From Arthrobacter sp. RIT-PI-e (GTDB taxonomy: Bacteria > Actinomycetota > Actinomycetes > Actinomycetales > Micrococcaceae): 54,538 nucleotides of DNA. Both the position numbers and the translations under genes were made by a program. The notes under the pieces were generated by a model, which saw only the letters and a list, made by a program, of their open reading frames with translations, was not told where the DNA came from and did no database searches. Position 1 is the stretch's first letter. Every line of letters starts with the position of its first letter. Below, piece after piece: positions 1 through 7,329 of this stretch. The stretch is from NCBI RefSeq assembly GCF_001187915.1, contig NZ_LGIU01000037.1, positions 1 through 54,538 of the forward strand. Direction: 5' to 3'.

Positions 1-117
1 CCGCTCGGGAAGCAGACCGATCTGGTGGTAGTGGCGGATCGTCCTGGCCGTGGTGCCGACGAACGCCGCGGCGTCACCGATCAGGACCTGACGGGGCGGG
101 GCCGGGAACGAGTACAT
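1..117 (-). CDS. MerR-family transcriptional regulator, N-terminal fragment
   Basis: Reading leftward from an ATG at 117 gives 39 codons that stay open to the window edge, so the gene is cut and its C-terminus lies outside. The peptide contains IGDAAAFVGTTARTIRHYHQ followed by IGLLPER. This is the N-terminal winged helix-turn-helix of MerR proteins: HTH, then R-H-Y-x-x-x-G-L-L-P. MerR dimers bind a dyad between -35 and -10 and twist the DNA to activate transcription when an effector binds the C-terminal domain. That domain is not visible, so the effector is unknown. The family call rests on the motif alone but is distinctive. Confidence 0.8.
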   Translation of the reverse strand, partial: MYSFPAPPRQVLIGDAAAFVGTTARTIRHYHQIGLLPER

Positions 118-298
118 GACGGGGCCTTTCGGAGCGGGTCGGAACGTACTTCGAGCAGATCACATGACGCTACGGCAGCAGCAAACCCGACCCTCACGTA
201 GCACACCACTTAGAAACCCTTTGGGAAGGGAACCCTCCACCGGGGACGCACAAGGATCCCCGAGCATATGTCGTGGAGGGGCATCCGAAGTAGCTCTA

Positions 299-712
299 TC
301 AGTCAGCGTTCCGAGTAGCCTCGCTACCTTCTATCGGATCATCGCTCGAGGAACCATCGTCGTAGTAGTACCTCGTATGAGGTGCCGGCTTACGGAGGAG
401 GGTCTGACGGTACTCCTCTGTTCTTGTAGCTGATTCGCTGCCCCAGTCAGCTCCGAAATGAACGCCAACGGCAACAGCCAAGATCGTCGCGGTCGCGCCG
501 CCCGCTGCTGCCCCGAATAGCCATCCAACAAGGGCAGCTACCGCAATGGCAACCAGGAACACCGCAGCGAAAGGTAGCGCTCTTACTCTCACAGATGAAG
601 AGTATCCGTCTACCCATCTGAGACGGCGGAATGAGAAACGTCCCGCAACGGCGGGATCGGCATACGAACGAGGCGGCTTCCTGCGGACCACTTGGTGAGG
701 AATACTGCCCAT
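299..712 (-). CDS. small putative membrane protein
   Basis: This 137-residue product is of unknown function. It has a basic N-terminal part, then two hydrophobic segments at about residues 46-65 and 68-87 (ALPFAAVFLVAIAVAALVGW is the first), and a charged C-terminus with a YYYDDGSSSDD stretch. This suggests a two-pass membrane protein with a cytoplasmic tail. The ATG at 712 directly abuts the ATG of the opposite-strand gene at 713 (shared CATATG). An open extension to 745 exists, so the true start is uncertain. I recognise no family. Codon use is less GC-biased than in the metabolic genes further right. Confidence 0.45.
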   Translation of the reverse strand: MGSIPHQVVRRKPPRSYADPAVAGRFSFRRLRWVDGYSSSVRVRALPFAAVFLVAIAVAALVGWLFGAAAGGATATILAVAVGVHFGADWGSESATRTEEYRQTLLRKPAPHTRYYYDDGSSSDDPIEGSEATRNAD

Positions 713-973
713 ATGTCGCCTCCGTCGAAGAGACCGTATGATCACCCATTCCAGACGTGGACGGGCGTAGCCCTCGGGGTGTGCGTCATCACCCCGCCAC
801 TACTGCGGCTCGACGAACAAGGTTGGACAGGCCCAAGCATCTTTCTTGTGATTGCCGGCGCGACGCTGATTATCACTTGGAGTACGAGATGGCTCCGGCA
901 GAAGCAGCGTAGGAAACAAGAGTATTCAGTAAGAGACGATCGCTCGACTTCCTCCATGACTGACCTTGAGTAA
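713..973 (+). CDS. small putative membrane protein
   Basis: This 86-residue product has two hydrophobic stretches, GVALGVCVITPPLLRL and IFLVIAGATLIITW, followed by a basic, polar tail (RWLRQKQRRKQE). It may be a two-helix membrane protein. A TTG at 692 could extend it by seven residues. Its start codon abuts that of the divergent gene to the left, which leaves no room for a normal promoter and ribosome-binding site for both. At least one of the two is therefore mis-started or leaderless. No family was recognised. Confidence 0.4.
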   Translation: MSPPSKRPYDHPFQTWTGVALGVCVITPPLLRLDEQGWTGPSIFLVIAGATLIITWSTRWLRQKQRRKQEYSVRDDRSTSSMTDLE

Positions 974-992
974 CAGCCCAGTAAGGGATCCC

Positions 993-1469
993 TCAGCGGG
1001 CCGTTAGGTCTACGTCGCAACTTCTGCCGGTGGAGTCGCCGTCGATTGTGAAGTCTAGGTGCAGCATGACGGCATGTGACGGTGGTGCTGGCGTGTACAC
1101 GCGCATGTCATCCCACCCAGTGCCGTCGCCGACCATCCGGAACCCTGACGGCTCGTACTGAGTGCCCTCGTCGTCCGTAAGGGTGGCGGCTACTCTGCTG
1201 AGGTTGCTCAGCTTGGGAGGACCGTCTTTCTGGGCTTCCACCGCTTCTGCCACTAGGTCCTCGAAGCTTCGGGTCTGAGCCATCTCCGCGTCGTGACTTA
1301 CTGTCTCGTACCCTCGCGCTGCGCTGAAGTAGACCACTACGCAGGGGGTACCGGATGGAACATCCACGTGCTGGGGAGCTTTCGTGACGTCGATTCCTGC
1401 GAGGCGAACATTCACCTTCCCGATGGTCGCAACGATCAGGTTCCCTGGTGCGCGCACGATGGTTGTCAT
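993..1469 (-). CDS. hypothetical protein (158 aa)
   Basis: The start is the ATG at 1469. The protein has no signal peptide or membrane segment. Short beta-prone stretches such as NLIVATIGKVNVRLAGIDV and AVMLHLDFTIDGD alternate with acidic loops, which suggests a small cytoplasmic beta-rich domain. It ends with SCDVDLTAR. No conserved family motif was recognised. The gene lies between the kinase-fold gene at 1531-2391 (same strand, upstream) and the small membrane genes. The gap to the kinase is only 61 bases, so the two could be cotranscribed. Coding is supported by length and by the lack of a better ORF on either strand. Confidence 0.55.
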   Translation of the reverse strand: MTTIVRAPGNLIVATIGKVNVRLAGIDVTKAPQHVDVPSGTPCVVVYFSAARGYETVSHDAEMAQTRSFEDLVAEAVEAQKDGPPKLSNLSRVAATLTDDEGTQYEPSGFRMVGDGTGWDDMRVYTPAPPSHAVMLHLDFTIDGDSTGRSCDVDLTAR

Positions 1470-1530
1470 GAGTCAGCCTAACTCTCGGCCACTACACATC
1501 ACCTCGTATGAGGATCCTGCACCGGACATC

Positions 1531-2391
1531 TCAGGCGGCGGCCGCAGGGTCGTACAGCGATCCTGCCTCGAGTCGACGCGCGAAGTTCGAGAGCGCATGG
1601 TCTCGCAGTGCCGAGTCACCGCCGAGCGCTGCGGCCGCGGCCACCTGCAAGGGAAGTGAGGCTCGCAGGACCTTCGCCCGCGAAAACACGTCAGCGTCGA
1701 CGATGTCCTGGACGTTCGCTGCGCCATAGAACCCAATGAGAGGAGCGACATCAACGGCAGGGTCCGCCACACACGCATTATCGAAGTCGATAAGGCCTGG
1801 TCTGCCAGAGGTGTCCCACAGAATGATATGCGGACCGAAATCACCGTGAACCAGCGAGGGCACCACTGGTTCGTCGAGGTTTATCACCTCCCGCACTATG
1901 CCCCGTGCAGCGTCCTTCACGGCGGTAGTTGATTCAGCGGTGATCCGCTCAACGAGGTCAGGCCAGGATGCTGCACCGCACCACGCGCGTACCGGTGGCA
2001 AGCTCGACGGGGGTATTCGTGCGGACCGAAGATCGTCGAGAACAGCAGCGACGTGGTCTTTGACGTCATCCCATGGCCGATCCGTGTCATGGGCTCCCTC
2101 GACGTAGGTGCAAGCCATCGCTGACCATGTGCCTCCGGTGTGAACGCGGAGGAGGTGCGGGACCCGCGTTGTGAGTCCGGCATCGCTGATCACGCGAACG
2201 GTGGTGCTGTTCCGGGCAGTGAGTTCTTGATGGTTGCCGGCGAAAGACACACGCACAACGCTGGTCGATCCGAGAACCGCGACGTGATGGAATGCCCCGT
2301 GTTTATTCACAGAGTTGGCCCACGCAAGGTCCGGCCAAACATTGCGAAGAGCAGACCAAGCCGAGGACGCGTCCTGTTCGAGAGTGCTCAT
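1531..2391 (-). CDS. aminoglycoside phosphotransferase (APH)-fold kinase
   Basis: This 286-residue protein has the APH/choline-kinase C-terminal lobe. The Brenner-type catalytic motif VHGDFGPHIIL is at about 181-191 (catalytic D184) and the metal-binding motif LIDFDNA is at about 200-206. The order and spacing are those of Pfam APH enzymes, which phosphorylate small hydroxylated compounds with ATP or GTP. The N-lobe is divergent: I cannot place the nucleotide-binding lysine with confidence. The substrate is unknown. It may be an antibiotic kinase or a housekeeping homoserine/fructosamine/choline-type kinase, and a resistance role is not established. The ATG at 2391 has no clear Shine-Dalgarno sequence. 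It could be cotranscribed with the small gene downstream at 993-1469. Confidence 0.8.
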   Translation of the reverse strand: MSTLEQDASSAWSALRNVWPDLAWANSVNKHGAFHHVAVLGSTSVVRVSFAGNHQELTARNSTTVRVISDAGLTTRVPHLLRVHTGGTWSAMACTYVEGAHDTDRPWDDVKDHVAAVLDDLRSARIPPSSLPPVRAWCGAASWPDLVERITAESTTAVKDAARGIVREVINLDEPVVPSLVHGDFGPHIILWDTSGRPGLIDFDNACVADPAVDVAPLIGFYGAANVQDIVDADVFSRAKVLRASLPLQVAAAAALGGDSALRDHALSNFARRLEAGSLYDPAAAA

Positions 2392-2513
2392 GGTCAGAAG
2401 TCTGTCACCGCTGAGCGCTCCGGTAATGGATCCTCATCCGGGACCCGTGGCGGACATCGCTCGTCGTTACGTCCTATATCTTGACGGTGATTCCTGAATA
2501 CTTCGAGAAATGG

Positions 2514-2540
2514 GGAACCTTTTGGCTGGCTGCGGACACT
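2514..2540 (+). promoter_or_regulatory. putative ECF-sigma promoter of the sigma factor gene
   Basis: GGAACC at 2514-2519 and GACACT at 2535-2540 are separated by 15 bases. This resembles the GGAAC-type -35 recognised by many ECF sigma factors. The ATG of the sigma gene is at 2548, only 7 bases after the -10, with no Shine-Dalgarno sequence, which implies a leaderless and probably autoregulated transcript. The assignment is inferred from pattern and position only. Confidence 0.45.
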
Positions 2541-2547
2541 ACAGAGT

Positions 2548-3111
2548 ATGAGCGTCAGTGATGAAGAGGTGTGGGCCGAGGTGCTGGCAGGGAGGGGACA
2601 CGCGTTCGGAGAGGTCTTCGACCGTCATCGCTCCCGCCTTTACCGGCACTCCCGCGGACTGGCCTCGTCGTGGTCGGACGCAGACGACGTCGTTGCTGTG
2701 ACGTTTCTGGAGGCTTGGCGCAAACGCGACGACATCCGCTTCGTGGACGGTTCGATGCTGCCCTGGCTCCTTCGAACGGCGACGTTCACAGCGAGCAACT
2801 TGACCCGAGCCTCGCGGCGCCACAAAGCCGCGCTCCAACGCCTTCCCCCAGGGGACACACAACCGGATCACGCGGAGCAGTTCGACGACGGTGAAGCAGT
2901 AACAGCCCTCGGGAAGCTTTCCCTCCTCGACCAGCAGATCCTCACACTGTGTGTCCTCGAAGGCATCAGTGTGGAGGACGCTGCCCGGGTCCTGGGCGTA
3001 CGCCCAGGCACGATCAAGTCCCGTCTCTCACGAGCCAGAGCGCGGCTGCGGGAGTCCTTGAGCGAATCAACCACAGCACTGCGTCCGGAAGGTGCGACCC
3101 ATGTCCTCTGA
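2548..3111 (+). CDS. ECF-family RNA polymerase sigma factor
   Basis: The 187-residue protein has the two ECF domains. Region 2 (about 18-80) includes FGEVFDRHRSRLYRHSRGL and the polymerase-binding stretch DADDVVAVTFLEAWRKR. Region 4 (about 120-170) includes LSLLDQQILTLCVLEGISVE and the HTH VEDAARVLGVRPGTIKSRLS with the usual RARARLR end. It would direct RNA polymerase to a small regulon. Its last 11 bases overlap the start of the downstream membrane protein gene, the usual layout for a sigma factor and its membrane-bound antagonist. The start at 2548 follows a putative GGAAC-type promoter closely and is probably leaderless. The signal it responds to is not shown. Confidence 0.9.
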   Translation: MSVSDEEVWAEVLAGRGHAFGEVFDRHRSRLYRHSRGLASSWSDADDVVAVTFLEAWRKRDDIRFVDGSMLPWLLRTATFTASNLTRASRRHKAALQRLPPGDTQPDHAEQFDDGEAVTALGKLSLLDQQILTLCVLEGISVEDAARVLGVRPGTIKSRLSRARARLRESLSESTTALRPEGATHVL

Positions 3112-3931
3112 ATTGCCTACCACCACTCGCGACGCCAAGCTACGACACATGCTCGTTGCGACCGCCTCAGCTGCCCCCATACGCCCACGACGCCGCTGGA
3201 GGGTCGCCGCCCCGATCGCCGCCTTCGCCCTGGCAGGAGCGTTGACGGGAACGGTGTCCGCCACCGCACTGAATACAACGAACGCACCGCAGAATGACCC
3301 GCCTGTCTCCATGGACAACTCAGTCGCCATGTTCGTGCACTACGACACGCAGCTCATCGGAGAGCCGGTACAAGTCAGCGGACAAGACGAAACCGTCATC
3401 CCACTCGGAGCGAAACCAGAAGGTGCAACCGAGCTAGCCGTCATCCTCCGCTGCCAGGGTGCCGGCACCTTCAACGTCTTCATCGACGGTCAACCTAAGG
3501 TGACCGTAGTGTGTGACGAGGACTCGAGCGCCACTGCGGGTGGCGGGAGCTACTTCAGCGTGGAGGACAGGCCCACCCACGCAGTAACGGTCGACGCCGG
3601 TGATGGAGAGCGATACGAGGTCTGGGCTTCCTGGGCCGCTCGCGCCGTTCCTCCTGCACCATCGCCCGAACAGACAGAAGCGATAGCCGATGGTGAGGTC
3701 AACGAAGCGGAGTACCACGCGCAATTCGACCGTTACTCCGAGTGCATGACCGCCGCCGGCTACCCCCTAGGATCGATCAACAAATCCGACACGGTCATCA
3801 CCTACAACAACCCGGCCGCTGCCGTCACCTCGGGTGATGAAGGCCGCTGCTACGCCGAACACTTCTCGCAGGTCGACATGGCTTGGCAAAGCGACCACGC
3901 CCCACAGACAACCATCGAACAAGCACGCTGA
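3101..3931 (+). CDS. single-pass membrane protein, probable partner of the ECF sigma factor
   Basis: The 276-residue product starts at the ATG at 3101, inside the sigma gene's last codons, so translation is probably coupled. A short basic cytoplasmic part (about 1-33) is followed by one transmembrane helix (about 34-57, VAAPIAAFALAGALTGTVSA) and an outer domain of about 215 residues. The outer domain contains four cysteines (LRCQG, VVCDE, SECMT, GRCYA), which could form two disulfides. Position argues for an anti-sigma or sigma-regulating role. However, the cytoplasmic part is too short for a classic anti-sigma domain and lacks the H-x3-C-x2-C zinc motif. The C-terminal YSECMTAAGYP motif resembles small actinobacterial exported proteins. 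The function is inferred from context. Confidence 0.7.
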   Translation: MSSELPTTTRDAKLRHMLVATASAAPIRPRRRWRVAAPIAAFALAGALTGTVSATALNTTNAPQNDPPVSMDNSVAMFVHYDTQLIGEPVQVSGQDETVIPLGAKPEGATELAVILRCQGAGTFNVFIDGQPKVTVVCDEDSSATAGGGSYFSVEDRPTHAVTVDAGDGERYEVWASWAARAVPPAPSPEQTEAIADGEVNEAEYHAQFDRYSECMTAAGYPLGSINKSDTVITYNNPAAAVTSGDEGRCYAEHFSQVDMAWQSDHAPQTTIEQAR

Positions 3932-4068
3932 CGGATCCTTTACCGAACGACGCTCGTCTCGACTAGTCGACAGCGGTGTTTCGCTCGAAGTCTGCGATGT
4001 GGCCGATGGTGCTGGCAGGTACAACCGCCAGTCCGTGGCAATGCCTTGGGCTGCTCGGCGCCCATGGC

Positions 4069-4992
4069 TCACGTCGCTTCGAGCCCTTGCACGCTCCAGT
4101 CCGCGCAGTTCACGACCCGCACGCCTTCCTCCGTGTTCAGGATCAAGGTTCTGCCTCCGCGCATCGTCGCCGCATCGTAGACGTAGAGGTCCCGGGAACG
4201 TCGCTCCAGAACCTCTCCGTCGTTGTTGAAGCGGATCAGGGAGTGCTCCGCTTCAAAACTCTGGACCGCGACCCAGGTGTTCGTCACCGGGTCGTGGAGG
4301 ATATGACGGAAGCTCTCATCCATCCTCGCTCGTTCTCGCCCGTCGGAGTCGAGAATGCGTAAGGGCCCTTCGCCTAGCTCGTCGATCACTAGGTGCTCCC
4401 CGTCGCTGGCCGCGATCCACACCGTGTTCAGTCCGGTCGAGATTCGGGACCCCAGCGGATCCAGGGAACTGTCCAGTAAGCGGCACCAACCCCCACCTAC
4501 TGCAAGCGTGAGGTCCGAAGTCAGCGCGATCACTCTCAGCGCCCCGCGGAGGGTACGCACCTCCTCCCCGGTCGCTGCCTCCAGCACGCGGGTGGCCCTG
4601 CGGAGGTGGGTGATGACCACGCGACCTCCGGTCAGGGCAGTCACGGCCTCTACATTCGTGCGGCTGCGGTCTTGCCACAAACGCTGTCCCGTCAGGTCAT
4701 ACCCACACACGCCGTGGCGCTCCCACGAGCCAGCGACCACCACGGGATGCTCACCGGTCACCAGTGCCCCCCGCCAGCCGCCGGAGCCCCAGACCGTCTC
4801 GAGCGTGGCGAAGCGCGCCCCGCGCACCAGCGACCATACGTCCACGATTCCCTTGCGCCGAGCGGTGACCAGCAGGTCCTCTTCCCACGGTGGTGTGGCC
4901 ATATTGAGCAGGTCAAGTCCCCACGGAGGCCCCTTCACAGGCTCATCGACGATCATGCCGAGGACTTTGCCGGTGGATTCGATAGCGGTCAA
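4069..4992 (-). CDS. beta-propeller-like (WD40/PQQ-type) protein
   Basis: The 307-residue protein is built of recurring units of about 40 residues with buried strand patterns such as GGRVVITHLRRATRVLEAAT, LTLAVGGGWCRLLDSSL and GEHLVIDELGEGPLRILDS. These are typical of a seven-blade-like propeller with loose WD40/quinoprotein repeats. There is no signal peptide, so it is likely cytoplasmic. The start is a TTG at 4992; an internal ATG at 4956 is an alternative. No enzymatic motif was seen. The gene is transcribed towards the ECF pair and is not obviously in an operon. The family call is from repeat pattern only. Confidence 0.6.
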   Translation of the reverse strand: MTAIESTGKVLGMIVDEPVKGPPWGLDLLNMATPPWEEDLLVTARRKGIVDVWSLVRGARFATLETVWGSGGWRGALVTGEHPVVVAGSWERHGVCGYDLTGQRLWQDRSRTNVEAVTALTGGRVVITHLRRATRVLEAATGEEVRTLRGALRVIALTSDLTLAVGGGWCRLLDSSLDPLGSRISTGLNTVWIAASDGEHLVIDELGEGPLRILDSDGRERARMDESFRHILHDPVTNTWVAVQSFEAEHSLIRFNNDGEVLERRSRDLYVYDAATMRGGRTLILNTEEGVRVVNCADWSVQGLEAT

Positions 4993-5266
4993 GTCCCCAC
5001 GGAGGTGATGTACGACGTTCCCGTGTGATGCTTTGTTTAGTCAGGCCTTTCTGGCCGTGTTGGTTCCCGTGATCGTCGGGCTCATTGGTCACAACGTAAG
5101 TTGATTGACTGTCCTGATAGCTCCGGTGCTGCTCATCATCGGAGTGTTTATTCGAACGCGTTCGGACCCGGCCTATACCCGGACGTAGATAAACCCGAAG
5201 TAGCTCACAAGCGGATCCCCTAGCGTTCGTGCATCGGAACTATTGCGTTTGGTTGATGAGGTTTGT

Positions 5267-5467
5267 CTATGGCCTGTCGTCGGGGAAGAAAAGCTCCTCG
5301 ATGGTGCTATCGAAGATTGCTGCTAGTCGGAAGGCCAACGGTAGGGATGGGTCGAAGCGGCCGCGTTCGATGGAAATAATGGTTTGACGTGAGACGCCGA
5401 GCTCGTCCGCGAGTTTTTGTTGAGACCAAGCTAGTCGCTGTCGTGATTCGTTGACCAGGTTCTTCAC
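5267..5467 (-). CDS. XRE-family (Cro/CI-type) HTH regulator
   Basis: This 66-residue protein is almost only an HTH_3 domain. QQKLADELGVSRQTIISIER holds both helices, and the end FDSTIEELFFPDD is typical of the short YozG/Xre-like regulators. It probably binds DNA as a dimer. The GTG start at 5467 lies one base after the stop of the upstream membrane gene, with GAAGAG just before it, so the two are translationally coupled. Pairs of a mini-XRE regulator and a small membrane protein are common in Gram-positives. The regulator usually controls the pair, with the membrane protein's role unknown. Confidence in the family is high. Confidence 0.9.
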   Translation of the reverse strand: MKNLVNESRQRLAWSQQKLADELGVSRQTIISIERGRFDPSLPLAFRLAAIFDSTIEELFFPDDRP

Positions 5468-5468
5468 G

Positions 5469-5936
5469 TCAGCTCTTCCATCGCAGCACCAGGTAGCGAA
5501 TGCTGAAAGAAGCGAAACAGAACACGACCACAGCTGGTAGTACGAGTTTTAGATCAACGAGGAAGTCCTGGGGGATGAATGCAAGGACGACGGACGTGAC
5601 TCCTAGAGCCCCGATGATGTCGGTGAAGGAACGTGAGGTGGCCTTGTCGTACCACCCGGACTCGATCGAATCGTCAGGCCGGTCGGTTGCTCCCTGGAGG
5701 GTGTTGCGGTCGACGACGATAGCGAACACCAAAGCTATGCCCGGCAGTGCGAGACAGGCGGTGAATACGAGGAAGCCTATGAGGGGGTGCGGGCCGGTGA
5801 CACCGGCCATTACAGACAGCAGACCGCCTGTTGCTCCGATGATGATTCCGAGGGGAATGGCTATTGTCATTGCCGGTATGTGACTGGTTCCGAATTTGGT
5901 GCGTCCCCATTTGGTGCGTGCTTGTTCGAGTGTCAT
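5469..5936 (-). CDS. four-helix membrane protein coupled to the XRE regulator
   Basis: The product is 155 residues. The ATG at 5936 is preceded by AGGGGAG with good spacing and is preferred over the longer open frame up to 6095. Four hydrophobic helices are visible. The first pair includes MTIAIPLGIIIGATGGLLSV and LIGFLVFTACLALPGIALVF. The second pair includes IIGALGVTSVVLAFI and LPAVVVFCFASFSIRYLVL. Charged linkers separate the pairs. It resembles the DUF2178-like membrane proteins often found beside mini-XRE regulators. No catalytic motif was seen. It is the first gene of a two-gene operon with the regulator at 5267-5467. Confidence 0.75.
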   Translation of the reverse strand: MTLEQARTKWGRTKFGTSHIPAMTIAIPLGIIIGATGGLLSVMAGVTGPHPLIGFLVFTACLALPGIALVFAIVVDRNTLQGATDRPDDSIESGWYDKATSRSFTDIIGALGVTSVVLAFIPQDFLVDLKLVLPAVVVFCFASFSIRYLVLRWKS

Positions 5937-6419
5937 GTCGGCTCCCCTTGGTGTATAGCTCGCTTTACGTATAGCGTGCTTTACACTGTGAGTAGTGTCA
6001 AGTGAACTGTGCAGTGCCGTGCAACGGCACTGCGGGGGTCCACAAACCGGTCGTCCACCGACACTGTGCAGGAGCTCCTGATACGACAACCGCATCAGGA
6101 CGCGGGAGGGACGTTTAGCCCGGGCGATGAAAACGGGCGCAGGGCTACCCTAAGTGAAACGCCGTTTCGGGTCCGCCGCTCGGTGGTGGTGCCTCGGGTA
6201 GCTCCAGGTTGAATAGGGCGCTTGGAAGGGGCCCTCTGGGCACCTCCGGTTCCCAGAGACCCCGAAGGTGCCCACTATGGTGGGAGGGCCTCCTCGCCGT
6301 GATCTGTCGTGCCTGGCGTATCGCTGGAGCTTTTGTGAGGCCCACTGCCCGGAAGAGTTCCTGCCCGATGGCCCCGGTCTTGTGGCAGAGCATGGTGGGT
6401 GATCGTCCGGTGCCGGCGG
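5937..6419. other. intergenic region with a terminator-like hairpin
   Basis: I see no convincing gene in this 483-base stretch. A hairpin with 9-bp perfect arms (TGGGCACCT at 6237-6245 and AGGTGCCCA at 6266-6274) lies downstream of the leftward small antitoxin-like gene and could terminate it. The remainder, including an 82-codon leftward open frame, lacks recognisable protein features. Confidence 0.4.
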
Positions 6420-6668
6420 TTATCTGTTCGAGGGGGGTGTGGGATCGATCCCGTTTTGGCCGTTTCCCCGGGTGGTTTTGTCGATGGCTTGGGTGGCTTT
6501 GGTTTGTGCCCCGGTGATGTGGCGGGCGTACTTACCGTGGGTTTTCTTGTTCGCGAAGTCCCCGGCTTTCGCCAGCCCGTTCTTGATCTTCTCGGGGTTC
6601 TTCTTCACATAGCCCATTGCTGCGGCGGCGAGGGCCGCCCCTTTGGCTCCCCTGCTGAATAAGCCCAT
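6420..6668 (-). CDS. MT0933/Rv0909-type antitoxin-like small protein
   Basis: This 82-residue protein starts at the ATG at 6668. The core GYVKKNPEKIKNGLAKAGDF followed by ANKKTHGKYARHI and a Lys/Ala/Gln-rich amphipathic helix matches the PF14013 (MT0933-like antitoxin) pattern. In that family a K-A-G-D-F segment is followed by T-G-G-K-Y and a helical tail. In Mycobacterium the Rv0909 antitoxin pairs with toxin Rv0910 (a SRPBCC-like protein). No such toxin is adjacent here, and many actinobacteria carry stand-alone copies, so a stress or DNA-associated role is equally possible. The longer frame upstream has atypical composition and is not adopted. The gene lies just downstream of lsr2 on the same strand. 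Confidence 0.7.
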   Translation of the reverse strand: MGLFSRGAKGAALAAAAMGYVKKNPEKIKNGLAKAGDFANKKTHGKYARHITGAQTKATQAIDKTTRGNGQNGIDPTPPSNR

Positions 6669-6789
6669 GAGTGATTCCAATCTCTTGTGAGTGAGGTGTA
6701 CCGAACTGTTTGCCGATGATCTTCCAGCCCTTTTACTGCCCCTGGTGGGACGGGTGGAGGAACGACGGACGGTGAGTGCCGCGGTGTGG

Positions 6790-7140
6790 TTAGTGGGCTT
6801 CGTTGTAGGCGTCGATGATGGACTGGGTGATACGTCCCCGGGCGCTGGGGTTGCGCCCGTTGTCCTGCGCCCACTGGCGGATCGCCTGGGTCTCCTCGCG
6901 GGACCGGCCAGAACCCGAGGCTGTGCTGGTGCTCTTCTGCCCACCTTGGCTCTTCCGGCCGCCGGTGCGGGCTTTGCGGGCCTTGTCTACGTACTCGCCC
7001 AGGGTTGAGCGGAGATTGTGTGCGTTGTCTCCGGTGAGGTCGATCTCGTACTCGGTGCCATCGAGCCCGAAGCGCACGGTTTCGTGGGCATCTTCACCAT
7101 TGAGGTCATCAACGAGGTGTACGTGTACCTTCTGTGCCAT
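6790..7140 (-). CDS. lsr2: Lsr2 nucleoid-associated xenogeneic silencer
   Basis: The 116-residue protein has the full Lsr2 layout. The N-terminal beta oligomerisation domain (about 1-60) carries MAQKVHVHLVDDLNGEDA and YEIDLTGDNAHNLRSTLGEY. A basic, flexible linker of Gly, Ser and Lys follows. The C-terminal DNA-binding domain (about 80-116) has AIRQWAQDNGRNP and the AT-hook-like SARGRI. Lsr2 binds the AT-rich minor groove and silences acquired genes, functionally like H-NS. A copy on an accessory element could silence the element itself or counter host silencing. A normal start codon at 7140 follows an AGAACAC stretch, so the ribosome-binding site is weak. Confidence 0.93.
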   Translation of the reverse strand: MAQKVHVHLVDDLNGEDAHETVRFGLDGTEYEIDLTGDNAHNLRSTLGEYVDKARKARTGGRKSQGGQKSTSTASGSGRSREETQAIRQWAQDNGRNPSARGRITQSIIDAYNEAH

Positions 7141-7329
7141 AACTGTGTTCTCCAGAATGTTGTGGTGTGGGTCTTTCTTTCCCCTGACTATCGATTCTAG
7201 TGCAGATCCGTGAGGTGAAAGAAAACCCGCTTTTTCCGTGGACTACTCGTTTTCCACGGTGATGTCTTACCCGATAGCGGCGATCGTTCATGGAAATATT
7301 CCGGTGGGCCGATCTGTAAGAGGCTTGTC

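Noticed and set aside
6669..6944. N-terminal extension of the MT0933-type protein
   Set aside because: The extended part is Arg/Pro/Thr-rich and unlike the family. The ATG at 6668 is where family similarity begins.
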